Of a stretch of 64,000 bases of DNA, positions 1 to 9,689 are shown piece by piece. A model generated the notes under the pieces. It searched no databases. It was not told the DNA's origin and saw nothing but the letters and a program-made list of their open reading frames with translations. A program made the translations under genes and the position numbers. Each line of letters begins with the position of its first letter. Position 1 is the stretch's first letter. Source of the DNA: Pseudobdellovibrionaceae bacterium (GTDB lineage Bacteria; Bdellovibrionota; Bdellovibrionia; Bdellovibrionales; UBA1609). The DNA is taken from NCBI GenBank assembly GCA_018663505.1, contig JABJQG010000003.1, positions 1 through 64,000 on the forward strand, given 5' to 3'.

Positions 1-114
1 CAAATGGGCTCGGCAAGAATAGAAATGATTGCAGGGCCTAAAAAAGCTAAAAGAAAGTCATACAAGGACCGATACTGCCAATATCTAGACTGGGTGGATA
101 AAAAGGCGAGCTAG
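1..114 (+). CDS. C-terminal fragment of an unrecognised protein (runs off the left edge)
   Basis: Frame 1 is open from the first base to a TAG at 112-114, giving 37 residues of a basic, aromatic-rich C-terminus (ending YLDWVDKKAS). The start lies outside the window. No family is recognised; the lysine/arginine-rich composition would suit a nucleic-acid-binding protein, but that is a guess. An open frame this short could also arise by chance. Confidence 0.35.
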   Translation, partial: QMGSARIEMIAGPKKAKRKSYKDRYCQYLDWVDKKAS

Positions 115-274
115 TGTCATCGATGTTCCCGTATTACTCAAAATTCTTTAGCTTTCGTATTATGCGAGAACATCAGCAACACATGAAGCTTTGTAATGTT
201 TACTAATTCATCAGGTTTTGATTTCCAATATCGCCCCTTCAAGCTACTAATTTTAAGACTCCTAGGAGGGATGC

Positions 275-1048
275 ATGAATTATAAATTGATAAACTTTAC
301 ATTAGCCTTATTGACCACATTTATGATGTTGGGAAAAATTAATGCAGCTCAACGCTGTGGATACGTAAATAAAGTAATTATTGAAAACGAATTTTGGCAT
401 GATGTTAGAGTTGTTCTTTACAATAAAGAATGGTCTGAAAAATACATTACAGTAATTAATGATGATTTCACCCATAAGCTTGCGCAAATTATTGTAAGTA
501 AAACCAAAGACTTCTCTGAACAGAGAGAGTTAAATTTTCAAAGTGAGTTTAATTGGTACTATAAAAATATGGTTAGTAAATTGAGAGTCTGTATGAACTC
601 TACTGACCCTAAACTTCAGGCGAGAGAAAACGAATCCAGATATTATATACATGGCCATGTTGATCTGTTAAATGTCCAAATCGATAGCAAGAGTTATGAC
701 GCAAAAAAGCTTTTACTAAGTATTAAAATGAATTCCAATAAGGATCAGCTCTTATGCATGGGGTTTACTGATTACCCAAATCTGCTAGCCAACAACAATG
801 TCCAATCATGTGGTGTTGAAGATACAATGTGCTACACAGGTAATGCACGGAGTACGGTTAGAGGAATATGGTCGTCAAACTTTCTAATTATTGACGATGA
901 ATACCAGCTGGATAACATCGTGATTAGGGGTGATCAAATTCAAGTAGAGATCTTTGACTACATTGCTTACGAAAATGAGGAGTCAGATGAATCCAATAGA
1001 GAATTTTTCGTGCGAAGCTTCTTGATTCTTCCTTGCTCACAACAATAG
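275..1048 (+). CDS. secreted hypothetical protein, cysteine-containing
   Basis: This 257-residue protein starts with a typical Sec signal peptide: a short basic n-region, a hydrophobic stretch to about residue 20 and a likely cut after INA (about residue 24). A strong Shine-Dalgarno (AGGAGG, 263-268) stands just before the ATG. The mature part has six cysteines (RCG, RVC, LLC, QSC, TMC, LPC), an even number that fits disulfides in the periplasm or outside the cell. No enzyme motif or known domain is recognised. It has its own terminator-like hairpin downstream. Its C-terminus (RSFLILPC) resembles the end of the next secreted protein (KSYKIPVC), which hints at a shared fold, but this is weak. 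Confidence 0.7.
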   Translation: MNYKLINFTLALLTTFMMLGKINAAQRCGYVNKVIIENEFWHDVRVVLYNKEWSEKYITVINDDFTHKLAQIIVSKTKDFSEQRELNFQSEFNWYYKNMVSKLRVCMNSTDPKLQARENESRYYIHGHVDLLNVQIDSKSYDAKKLLLSIKMNSNKDQLLCMGFTDYPNLLANNNVQSCGVEDTMCYTGNARSTVRGIWSSNFLIIDDEYQLDNIVIRGDQIQVEIFDYIAYENEESDESNREFFVRSFLILPCSQQ

Positions 1049-1095
1049 GTACAAGTCGGCGGTATTAATTATTGAAACATATTTAACGCATTATT

Positions 1096-1130
1096 AAAAA
1101 GAAGGTCTTAGTATCTCCTCTTTTTATTTA
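1096..1130 (+). terminator. terminator-like hairpin
   Basis: AAAAAGAAGG (1096-1105) can pair, with one bulge, with CCTCTTTTT (1117-1125) and is followed by a T-rich tail. It lies 48 bases after the stop of the 257-residue secreted protein. The rest of the gap, 1131-1416, shows no gene or clear promoter. Confidence 0.5.
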
Positions 1131-1416
1131 TAGTTCAGTATAAATGGCGCCAAAAACACCCAGCTTAAAACCCTTATGAATCTATAAGTATATAGGATTA
1201 CATGACAAAAATTGTTCTTTATATTGAAACTGAAATCGACCTACTTGGAAAATTTCGTCCCTCTCAAGACCAATAATAAATAGAACCTACAGAAATACTA
1301 TTAATCAGGGTGTACACATCTGTGAACGATAAATTCTCCACTTCATAAATCCTCGTTGACCCAACCTGTCCTTGGATTTAGTTTCATCTCAATCAAAAAC
1401 TCCAGGGGGAATTAAA

Positions 1417-1884
1417 ATGAAAAAACTAATTATCATAGCTACAGTATTATTAACATCAACAGCATTTGCTAAACTAAATAAAAATAGTTCACGGAAACAA
1501 ATTCGTAGATCAAATTCGGTCACAGTAGAAGCTCCACAAATTGCATTTTCTGGATCAAGCACACTTTACATGTCGGTTTTAGACGTTTGCCAATCAGCTG
1601 AAAATGAGTTCCGAACAGCAAGAAAGGTAAATGTTTATAAATGGGTTGGTTCAGGCGACAATGCATCTCCAGAACCTGTTGGAAAAGCTTATCGCTATGC
1701 TCCTAGATCATACTCTAAGCAATATTGTTTAAAAGAAAACTGCATGTGGGACGATGATTTTGAAACTGTTGTTACTAAGCGTTCTTTGAGATACAGAATT
1801 GAAATCCTTGGTGAGGAAGTTGGAGATAGTGGCATGTCAGAAGTTCTATTTACTAAGTCTTACAAAATTCCAGTATGTGACTAA
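1417..1884 (+). CDS. secreted hypothetical protein, small
   Basis: The ATG at 1417 is preferred over an upstream in-frame start at 1372 because it follows a good ribosome-binding site (AGGGGGA) and opens with a textbook signal peptide, MKKLIIIATVLLTSTAFA. The product is 155 residues, about 137 after cleavage. Four cysteines (DVC, QYC, ENC, PVC) could form two disulfides. No domain is recognised. A strong intrinsic terminator follows, so the gene is probably monocistronic. Together with the preceding secreted protein it forms a small block of orphan exported proteins beside the housekeeping operon. Confidence 0.7.
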   Translation: MKKLIIIATVLLTSTAFAKLNKNSSRKQIRRSNSVTVEAPQIAFSGSSTLYMSVLDVCQSAENEFRTARKVNVYKWVGSGDNASPEPVGKAYRYAPRSYSKQYCLKENCMWDDDFETVVTKRSLRYRIEILGEEVGDSGMSEVLFTKSYKIPVCD

Positions 1885-1909
1885 TAGTTAAGATTATAAA
1901 ATTTAGAAT

Positions 1910-1943
1910 AAAAAGGGAGACTTCATGGTCTCCTTTTTTTTTC
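1910..1943 (+). terminator. intrinsic terminator
   Basis: GGAGAC (about 1916-1921) pairs with GTCTCC (about 1928-1933) across a short loop; the stem is extended by A/T pairs and followed by an uninterrupted run of Ts. It closes the small secreted-protein gene. Confidence 0.8.
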
Positions 1944-2005
1944 GTCCAATGCGTCTGTCTATGGGTTTGTGAGTGTGGGGGCTTTGGTGCAAAGTTGATA
2001 GCTTT

Positions 2006-2165
2006 CCATCCATGGGAGATCAGGGGCTGGCCGCCCCTGAAACCCGCAATTCTTCAACATCGTGTTGAAGAATCTATAAATAATTAAATATTTATAGATT
2101 CCCCCACACGACGTGGGGGAATTGGTGGGTTCGGGACGCCTTTAGGCCCGATCTCCCATGGATGG
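2006..2165. repeat. composite inverted-repeat element, copy 1 (inverted relative to copies 2 and 3)
   Basis: The outer arms are CCATCCATGGGAGATC (2006-2021) and GATCTCCCATGGATGG (2150-2165), a perfect 16-bp inverted repeat. Inside lie a GC hairpin (AGGGGC/GCCCCT, 2022-2038), a 25-nt hairpin (2049-2073, loop TCG), an A/T dyad centre (2074-2097), a second 25-nt hairpin (2098-2122, loop ACGAC) and another GC hairpin (about 2134-2150). Similarity to copy 2 extends outward past the left arm (TGCAAAGTTGATAGC at about 1988-2002). No coding frame explains it. It fills most of the 575-base gap between the secreted-protein gene and rpsB. It is either a non-autonomous mobile element or a structured RNA/DNA element; the sequence alone does not decide. 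Confidence 0.9.
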
Positions 2166-2342
2166 AAACGTCTCAATGGAAACTCTAAAACTCAAGACGA
2201 CCTACTCACAATCCAATAAAATAAATCGCCATTCCTACCACTTTCAGCTGAAATTTATTAATAAACACAGCTAAATCCCCCAAATTACCCATTGCATCTA
2301 GTTTTCATTAGTGGTACTTATTGATGGCTTTTTAAACAAATG

Positions 2343-2459
2343 CTATGGCATTTTCCATAGATAACGACTCACTTCCCAATCTCTTTTTGACCCTATGTCA
2401 TTAGAGCCTTGGTCCCCTTAAGGGGAATCTGGGGAGGCGGACTAACCAAGGAGGACTTA
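2343..2459 (+). promoter_or_regulatory. rpsB leader with hairpins and strong RBS
   Basis: A candidate promoter (TTGATG at 2321, 17-base spacer, extended TGCTATGGC at 2341-2349) precedes a perfect hairpin, CTATGG/CCATAG (2343-2360). Closer to the gene is a 14-bp palindrome, TCCCCTTAAGGGGA (2413-2426), followed by the strong ribosome-binding site AAGGAGG (2448-2454). Many bacteria autoregulate rpsB through an S2-binding leader. The palindrome could serve this here, but I cannot match it to a known consensus. Confidence 0.35.
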
Positions 2460-3374
2460 ATGGCTCAAATTACCATTAAAGAAATGCTCGATGCCGGTGT
2501 ACATTTTGGTCACCAAACTGCAAGATGGAATCCAAAAATGAAGCCCTATGTTTATACAAACAGAGGCGGAATCCATATTATTGATCTACAAAAATCTGTA
2601 GGCGCTGCCCGACGTGCTGCTGAATTTATTTCAACAGTATCTGCAAAAGGTGGACGACTTATTTTTGTGGGAACAAAAAAACAAGCTGTAGCTCCTATTA
2701 AAGCTGCTGCTGCCAAATGTGGCCAATATTACATGGCAAAACGTTGGCTAGGTGGAACTTTAACTAACTTCACTACTGTTAAAGCCTCTACTGATAGACT
2801 TAAAAAAATTGACCGTATGAGAGAAAACGATGAACTCTCCTATTTTTCTAAAAAAGAACGCTCTAAAATTGAAAAAGAATACATTAAATTATTATCCTTT
2901 CTTGAGGGTATTAAGGACATGAAAGAGGCTCCAGCAGCTATGTTTGTTGTGGATATTAACAAAGAGCATATTGCTGTTAAGGAAGCTAAGAAATTAGGTA
3001 TTCCAGTTGTGGCTATCACTGACACTAATACCAATCCTGAAGAAGTTGATTTTGCTATTCCAGGAAACGATGATGCTATTCGCTCTATCGAGTTATTTTC
3101 CAACCTTATGGCTGATTCCTTTATTGAAGGAGCAAAAAACTATGAAGCTTTCCTAAAAGAACAAGCGGAACAAGAAGCTCAAGCGCCAAAAGAAGAAAAA
3201 GCAAAAGCTGAAGAGTCAGCTAGTCCTGCTTCTGATTCTGGTGTTGATGTGGTTAAAAAAGTCTCAAAAGTAAGAAAATTTGTTGCTGTTGGAACCGCAG
3301 AAGATGTTGAAATCCAAATGGAACTTGATAAGAAAAAAGAGCCTACTGAAGAAACTACTACAACAGAAAGTTAA
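2460..3374 (+). CDS. rpsB: 30S ribosomal protein S2
   Basis: The ATG at 2460 is chosen over a frame opening at 2409 because AAGGAGG sits five bases before it and the protein then begins MAQITIKEMLDAGVHFGHQ, the family N-terminus. The S2 core (TRWNPKMKPYVY, VGTKKQA, RWLGGTLTNF, IPVVAITDTNTNP) spans about residues 1-225 of 304. E. coli S2 is about 241 residues, so the acidic then lysine-rich C-terminal tail, ending in a run of Thr/Glu, is an extension. S2 bridges the head and body of the 30S subunit and recruits S1. It is the first gene of the conserved rpsB-tsf-pyrH-frr-uppS-cdsA operon. Confidence 0.97.
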   Translation: MAQITIKEMLDAGVHFGHQTARWNPKMKPYVYTNRGGIHIIDLQKSVGAARRAAEFISTVSAKGGRLIFVGTKKQAVAPIKAAAAKCGQYYMAKRWLGGTLTNFTTVKASTDRLKKIDRMRENDELSYFSKKERSKIEKEYIKLLSFLEGIKDMKEAPAAMFVVDINKEHIAVKEAKKLGIPVVAITDTNTNPEEVDFAIPGNDDAIRSIELFSNLMADSFIEGAKNYEAFLKEQAEQEAQAPKEEKAKAEESASPASDSGVDVVKKVSKVRKFVAVGTAEDVEIQMELDKKKEPTEETTTTES

Positions 3375-3410
3375 GCTTAATTAATAATTGAATCAAAAAG
3401 GATTAGATTT

Positions 3411-4779
<1,369 letters not shown>

Positions 4780-4797
4780 AGAGAAAAGGACACAACA

Positions 4798-5355
4798 ATG
4801 ATTAGCGAGACTCAAAATTTAGCTTTAGATCAAATGGAAAAATCCGTAGATAAAACAAAAAGCGAACTCTCTAGAGTAAGAACTGGGAGAGCTCAAGTCT
4901 CAATGCTTGATGCTGTCATGGTGAGTTATTATGGCAACCCCACTCCTCTCAATCAAGTAGCCACCATAGCATGTCCTGATGGAAAATCTTTTTTAATTAC
5001 ACCCTGGGAAACTGCTGTAATTAAAGATATTGAAGCTGCTATTTTAAAAGCGAGCTTGGGAATGTCCCCTCAAAGTGATGGTAAAATGGTGAGGCTTAAA
5101 GTTCCTGAACTCACTGAAGACAGGCGTAAAGACCTTGTAAAGCAAATTAAAAAAATCGTTGAAGACGGTCGTATTTCTGTTCGTATGGCAAGAAAAAACG
5201 CCAATGATAAGCTAAAACAGTTACAGAAAGACAAAGATATTAGTGAAGATGAACAGAGCAAGGCAGAAAAAGAAGTTCAAAGGATCACTGATGATCATAT
5301 TAAAAACCTTGATCAAATTTTTGTGGACAAAGAAAAAGACTTGATGACCATATAA
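4798..5355 (+). CDS. frr: ribosome recycling factor
   Basis: Full length at 185 residues. RRF and EF-G split post-termination ribosomes. Family signatures are SELSRVRTGRAQVSMLD near the N-terminus, PDGKSFLITPWE in the second domain, and the long basic helix VRMARKNANDKLKQL. It lies 18 bases after pyrH, preceded by a purine-rich ribosome-binding region (AGAGAAAAGGA), within the translation operon. Confidence 0.97.
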   Translation: MISETQNLALDQMEKSVDKTKSELSRVRTGRAQVSMLDAVMVSYYGNPTPLNQVATIACPDGKSFLITPWETAVIKDIEAAILKASLGMSPQSDGKMVRLKVPELTEDRRKDLVKQIKKIVEDGRISVRMARKNANDKLKQLQKDKDISEDEQSKAEKEVQRITDDHIKNLDQIFVDKEKDLMTI

Positions 5356-5363
5356 GAGGCCCC

Positions 5364-6122
5364 ATGAATCCACGCCCAAAACATATTGCAATTATAATGG
5401 ATGGTAACGGCCGATGGGCTAAAGAGCGTGGCCACAACCGCCTATGGGGACATATTCGAGGTGCCAAAGCGGCTCGACAAATTATCGAAGCAAGTAGTCG
5501 ATTAAAAATAAGACACCTCACTTTATTTACTTTTAGTACCGAAAATTGGAATCGACCAAAAAAAGAAGTTAACTTCCTTATGTCGCTTCTCTCTAGACAG
5601 CTAGACAGGGAGCTACAAACCTTAATGTCAAATAATGTGAAGTTCCGAACCCTTGGAAATCTTAGTCAATTACCTGATAATATTCGAGAAAAAATAAAAG
5701 ATGTAAAAGAACATACAAAAAATAACACCGGATTAACACTCACTTTTGCAATTAACTATAGTGGCCAACAAGAGCTCACTCACTGCTTTAAAATGCTTGC
5801 AGAGAAAGTTCTATCAAAGAAGCTGCATCCTAATGACATATCTGAAAGCCTCATAAACCAATCATTACCATCAGCCTATCAAGACACACCAGAACTCATT
5901 ATTAGAACCAGTGGCGAATATAGGTTATCTAATTTTTTTCTATGGCAGGCCGCTTATAGTGAACTTTTCTTTGTGGAAAAATATTGGCCTGATTTTAATT
6001 CGGAAGACCTGACAGAAATTATAAGACAATACACCCATAAAGAGCGTCGGTTTGGATTTATCACTGAGCAGCTTAAGCAACAAGAAGTTCATACGCCAAA
6101 TACAGTGACACTACTTAACTAA
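5364..6122 (+). CDS. uppS: undecaprenyl diphosphate synthase (cis-prenyltransferase)
   Basis: It condenses isopentenyl diphosphate onto farnesyl diphosphate to make the C55 lipid carrier for peptidoglycan and O-antigen. The catalytic MDGNGRWA motif with its Asp is near residue 13. The downstream IIRTSGEYRLSNFFLWQ block holds the Arg and Ser that bind IPP, followed by AYSELFF. At 252 residues it is normal length. Its start is only eight bases after frr. Confidence 0.96.
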   Translation: MNPRPKHIAIIMDGNGRWAKERGHNRLWGHIRGAKAARQIIEASSRLKIRHLTLFTFSTENWNRPKKEVNFLMSLLSRQLDRELQTLMSNNVKFRTLGNLSQLPDNIREKIKDVKEHTKNNTGLTLTFAINYSGQQELTHCFKMLAEKVLSKKLHPNDISESLINQSLPSAYQDTPELIIRTSGEYRLSNFFLWQAAYSELFFVEKYWPDFNSEDLTEIIRQYTHKERRFGFITEQLKQQEVHTPNTVTLLN

Positions 6123-6152
6123 TGAGCAAACAGTATTTCAATTCTTGTTGAT

Positions 6153-6197
6153 AAACCCATTATTTTTCCGAACTCCCATAATAATGGGTTTGAAGTT
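6153..6197 (+). terminator. hairpin with T-rich tail between uppS and cdsA
   Basis: AAACCCATTAT (6153-6163) is perfectly complementary to ATAATGGGTTT (6181-6191), an 11-bp stem with a 17-base loop, followed by a short spacer and TTTTTT. It could be a terminator or attenuator splitting the long operon after uppS. The large loop and the spaced T-run make a true terminator uncertain. Confidence 0.5.
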
Positions 6198-6279
6198 TTT
6201 TACGAGATAAGCATATAATACTGGCTAATTGCATTTGGTTCGTAAAAACTGTGCGCAATATCACCTTAAGGAATATTTA

Positions 6280-7104
6280 ATGAACGCTCTTGTCACACGA
6301 ATACTATCTGCAGCAGTGGTCATAATAATATTTGCTGCTATTTATATTTTTTTTGGTAGCAAAGGCTTAGCCATATCTGGATCCGCAGTCATTGCAGCTG
6401 GTATCTTTGAATTTGCCAGTTTAAAATATAAAAAACCCTCTCAAATGAAAAATAAAATAATCTTTCTTTTTTTTAGCTTACTAATACTGCCAATTATTTT
6501 TTTATTACCTGAGCAAAGAAGTATGCTAATCACCGCTCTACTCAGTTTAATGGTATCTGTACAAATATGGGTAAATAGAAATCAAATTCATATTGATGAT
6601 TTACTCAAAGATCTAGCATTGTCTCTATTAGGAGTTTTGTACTGCGTAATCTTTTCCTCTTATGCATTGAGAATTCTTTTAATTGAAAATGGTGACCTTG
6701 TTATCTTAGGTTTTATGATCAATGTGTTTGCCACCGATACTTTTGCTTATTTTAGTGGACTTAAGTTTGGAAAAAATAAGCTTATGCCCAGTCTTTCTCC
6801 AAAAAAAACCATGGAAGGGGCATTGGGTGGACTTCTTGGCTCAGTAGGCTGTACAACGATCTATTTTTATCTTATTCCAGAAGTTACCTTACCTCTGGGT
6901 TTTCTCATTATTCTTTCCTTTATAACTTCAATTCTCTCACAAACTGGAGACTTATTTGAATCCTTACTTAAAAGAGTTGCAAAGGTTAAAGACTCTGGAT
7001 CTATAATGCCAGGGCATGGTGGAATATTAGACCGCCTAGATGGGTTTTATTTTGCTGCGCCCGTATTCTATACTTTGTTTGTACTTTTCTCTCAATTCAC
7101 TTAA
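6280..7104 (+). CDS. cdsA: phosphatidate cytidylyltransferase
   Basis: It makes CDP-diacylglycerol from phosphatidic acid and CTP, the branch point for all phospholipids. The ATG at 6280 has AAGGA eight bases upstream and leads straight into the first membrane helix; an earlier in-frame start at 6229 has no such site. The 274-residue protein is almost wholly hydrophobic, with about seven or eight membrane segments. The CdsA signature is near the C-terminus: SPKKTMEGALGG, then QTGDLFESLLKR and PGHGGILDRLDG, which carry the metal-binding aspartates. Confidence 0.95.
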   Translation: MNALVTRILSAAVVIIIFAAIYIFFGSKGLAISGSAVIAAGIFEFASLKYKKPSQMKNKIIFLFFSLLILPIIFLLPEQRSMLITALLSLMVSVQIWVNRNQIHIDDLLKDLALSLLGVLYCVIFSSYALRILLIENGDLVILGFMINVFATDTFAYFSGLKFGKNKLMPSLSPKKTMEGALGGLLGSVGCTTIYFYLIPEVTLPLGFLIILSFITSILSQTGDLFESLLKRVAKVKDSGSIMPGHGGILDRLDGFYFAAPVFYTLFVLFSQFT

Positions 7105-7189
7105 TAGCACATCATTTAGTCCAGCTGAGGCGAGTCAATTAACGGCACTTGTGTAAGACTTCTTGATCAACAATCTGTTCAAATTTAGA

Positions 7190-8929
7190 ATGAAGACTAT
7201 GGAAATTTTAATGTCAGTTATAAGTATGGTCACAGATTACGTCATTCCCTTTTTTTTACTACTTGGGGTGTTGATCTTCGTTCATGAATTTGGTCACTTT
7301 TCGGTGGCGAAATTTTTTAAAGTCCGAGTTGAAGTCTTTAGTATTGGCTTTGGTAAAAAAATTTTTCAATACAAAAAAGGTGATACCAATTACTGCCTTT
7401 CACTTATACCACTTGGTGGTTATGTAAAAATGTTTGGCGATGACCCCTCTAAGGACATTCCCGAGGAAGAAAAAAAATATTCCTTTTTACATCAACCCGT
7501 TTGGCCAAGGATTGCGATTGTCGCCGCAGGACCACTGATAAATTTCTTTTTTGCAATTTTAATATTTTTTGTGATGGGACTTATTGGCGGGCCAACTTTA
7601 CCAGCTCAAGTAGGTGATGTTGACCTCAATTCGGCGGCTTACTCTACAGGTTTTAGATCTGGTGACACAGTAATCTCGGTCAATGGCCAAAAAGTTTATT
7701 TCTGGACTGGTTTTTCGAAAATTATTGAAGAAAATGCTGACCAATCTTTGACTATTGACGTGCACCAAGAAGGCACCCCTAAAGATAAAATACATAGTTT
7801 TCAAGCAACTCCTACTCAGCAGAGTAATCGAAATATTTTCAGTACTCAAAATGTAGTTGGGTCCATTGAGGGCCTTAGCCCCATTTCTCGTTCTTCCCTT
7901 ATTGGCGTAAACGATGTTAAAAGCACAGCCTATATTGGTGGACTTCGATCTCTTGATGTCATCACTGAAATTAATGGAGAAACTGTAGAACAGTGGAGAC
8001 AACTGGCCAGCCTGATCAAAAAGGCACCCACTAGCTTTGTTGTTAAATCTAAACACTTAGATGATGCTCAATCAAAGCGCCCAAAAATTAAATCTTCAAC
8101 AATCTCGAACTGGAAACCAAATTTAGATTTGAGTAATGAAGAGCTTCTTAATAGTTTTGGTTTAGTTTCATCAGAACTTTATATCTCACATCTTGCTAAG
8201 GCAAATAGCTTCTTATTTGTAAAGGGAGACCCTCCTCCAGCAATAATGGCTGGGCTTAAAAAAGGAGATAGAATTTATGCCATCAATGACAAAATTCTTA
8301 AATCCTGGAGTGACGTATTAACTATAATTAAAAACTATAAACCCGAACAGAAAAAGCTCAAATTTGATATTTACAGAGAAGAAAAAAAATTCACCTTTCA
8401 TATGCAACCTGAAATGACTGAGTACGCAACTCCACAGGGTGGCAGAGTTCAAAGCTACAGAGTTGGATTTGCATCAGCACAAGCGCAAGTATATCCTGAA
8501 ACTGTTGTAAAAAAAGCTGGTGGCATTATTGCTGCAGGTTTTTTTGGAGTAGAGAGGGCCGTTCACTGGACCAAATTTACGATAATGACTTTTGTTCGCC
8601 TAGCTGAAAATAAAGTCTCCACAAAAAATATTGGAGGCGTTCTATCTATAGGTAAAATTGCTAGTATCTCTTACGCTATGGGTATATATCATTTTTTAAA
8701 AATGATGGCCATCATCTCAATTAACTTATTTATTCTAAACTTATTACCTATCCCAGTTCTTGATGGCGGACACCTTGTGTTTTTTGGTATTGAGGCGCTG
8801 CAAGGCAAGCCACTCAGTCTTAGAAAAATGGAGATGGCTCAAACTTTCGGTATGGTGCTATTACTCTCCTTGATGGTCTTCTCGCTATTTAACGATGTCA
8901 CAAATTTGTTTTCTGGTATTGGATTTTAA
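7190..8929 (+). CDS. rseP: RseP-type site-2 metalloprotease with three PDZ-like domains
   Basis: An M50 membrane zinc protease that cleaves substrates such as anti-sigma factors within the membrane. HEFGH lies in the first helix (about residues 32-36) and the NLLPIPVLDGG metal-ligand motif is near the C-terminus. Between the membrane segments I see three PDZ-like repeats: about residues 139-196 (STGFRSGDTVISVNGQ), 231-290 (IGGLRSLDVITEINGE) and 336-396 (MAGLKKGDRIYAINDK). E. coli RseP has about 450 residues and two PDZ domains; this has about 579. The start is uncertain among 7163 (TTG), 7190, 7199 and 7211. Confidence 0.93.
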   Translation: MKTMEILMSVISMVTDYVIPFFLLLGVLIFVHEFGHFSVAKFFKVRVEVFSIGFGKKIFQYKKGDTNYCLSLIPLGGYVKMFGDDPSKDIPEEEKKYSFLHQPVWPRIAIVAAGPLINFFFAILIFFVMGLIGGPTLPAQVGDVDLNSAAYSTGFRSGDTVISVNGQKVYFWTGFSKIIEENADQSLTIDVHQEGTPKDKIHSFQATPTQQSNRNIFSTQNVVGSIEGLSPISRSSLIGVNDVKSTAYIGGLRSLDVITEINGETVEQWRQLASLIKKAPTSFVVKSKHLDDAQSKRPKIKSSTISNWKPNLDLSNEELLNSFGLVSSELYISHLAKANSFLFVKGDPPPAIMAGLKKGDRIYAINDKILKSWSDVLTIIKNYKPEQKKLKFDIYREEKKFTFHMQPEMTEYATPQGGRVQSYRVGFASAQAQVYPETVVKKAGGIIAAGFFGVERAVHWTKFTIMTFVRLAENKVSTKNIGGVLSIGKIASISYAMGIYHFLKMMAIISINLFILNLLPIPVLDGGHLVFFGIEALQGKPLSLRKMEMAQTFGMVLLLSLMVFSLFNDVTNLFSGIGF

Positions 8930-9678
8930 TGATTATTCTAACTGTAGAAACTTCCACTCCCACAGGAAGTTTATCTTTAGTAGACACTAAAACACAGGTT
9001 GAATTTCATAAATCATGGAGTCGTACCAACAATAAGTCGCAAGCTAAGAACTCACACTCTGAAGCTCTTACAATAATTTTCCAAGAAGCTTTAAATCATT
9101 TAAAAGCTTCTCCAAATAAAATTGACCTTCTTGTTTCAACCATTGGACCAGGTAGTTTTACCGGCATTCGCGTAGCTATAAATTTTATAAAAACTTTAAG
9201 TTTTACTTGTGACATCCCCATTATACAAGTTAACTCCTTAAAAGCCCTCAGCCTAAATGCGCTATATTCTCCCCAAGCAATATCAACGGTAACATGTCTT
9301 CAGAATGCGCAAAAAAATTCAGTTTTCTTTGCGCAATATTCTTTGGATCAAAACAAGGGTCTATGTAGCGAACTGCTGTCTCCTAGACTTATTACCATTC
9401 AACAACTCAATGAATCTTCAATTCAACCCACACTTTGCCTAGGCGATGGTCTAAATATTTATTCTGATTTTCTAGACGAAGGAATAAAAAATTCTCTGTT
9501 ATGCAAACCGCAGCTTAACGCACACCCTCAAACCCCTTTTATTCACCAATATGTTCATAACAATTTGGAATCCTTAAAAAAAATACGCTGGCCAGACCTT
9601 TCTCCCCTTTACTTAAAAGGCTCAGAAGCCGAAGAGAATCAAAAGCGAGGGTTATTAAAACCTTTGCCACAATTTTAA
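8929..9678 (+). CDS. tsaB: TsaB, partner in tRNA threonylcarbamoyladenosine synthesis
   Basis: TsaB is the inactive ASKHA-fold partner of TsaD in making t6A37 in ANN-decoding tRNAs. The N-terminus ILTVETSTPTGSLSLV and the motif STIGPGSFTGIRVAINF are family hallmarks. Its ATG overlaps the rseP stop (TAATG), so the two are translationally coupled. At 249 residues it is slightly longer than E. coli TsaB. The C-terminal part is less conserved. Confidence 0.92.
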   Translation: MIILTVETSTPTGSLSLVDTKTQVEFHKSWSRTNNKSQAKNSHSEALTIIFQEALNHLKASPNKIDLLVSTIGPGSFTGIRVAINFIKTLSFTCDIPIIQVNSLKALSLNALYSPQAISTVTCLQNAQKNSVFFAQYSLDQNKGLCSELLSPRLITIQQLNESSIQPTLCLGDGLNIYSDFLDEGIKNSLLCKPQLNAHPQTPFIHQYVHNNLESLKKIRWPDLSPLYLKGSEAEENQKRGLLKPLPQF

Positions 9679-9689
9679 AGTAAAGGTTT

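Noticed and set aside
2006-2165. Reading the composite repeat as a CRISPR array or ordinary terminators
   Set aside because: There are no regular direct repeats with unique spacers, and the hairpins lack T-runs. The dyad with two hairpins per arm does not fit either class.
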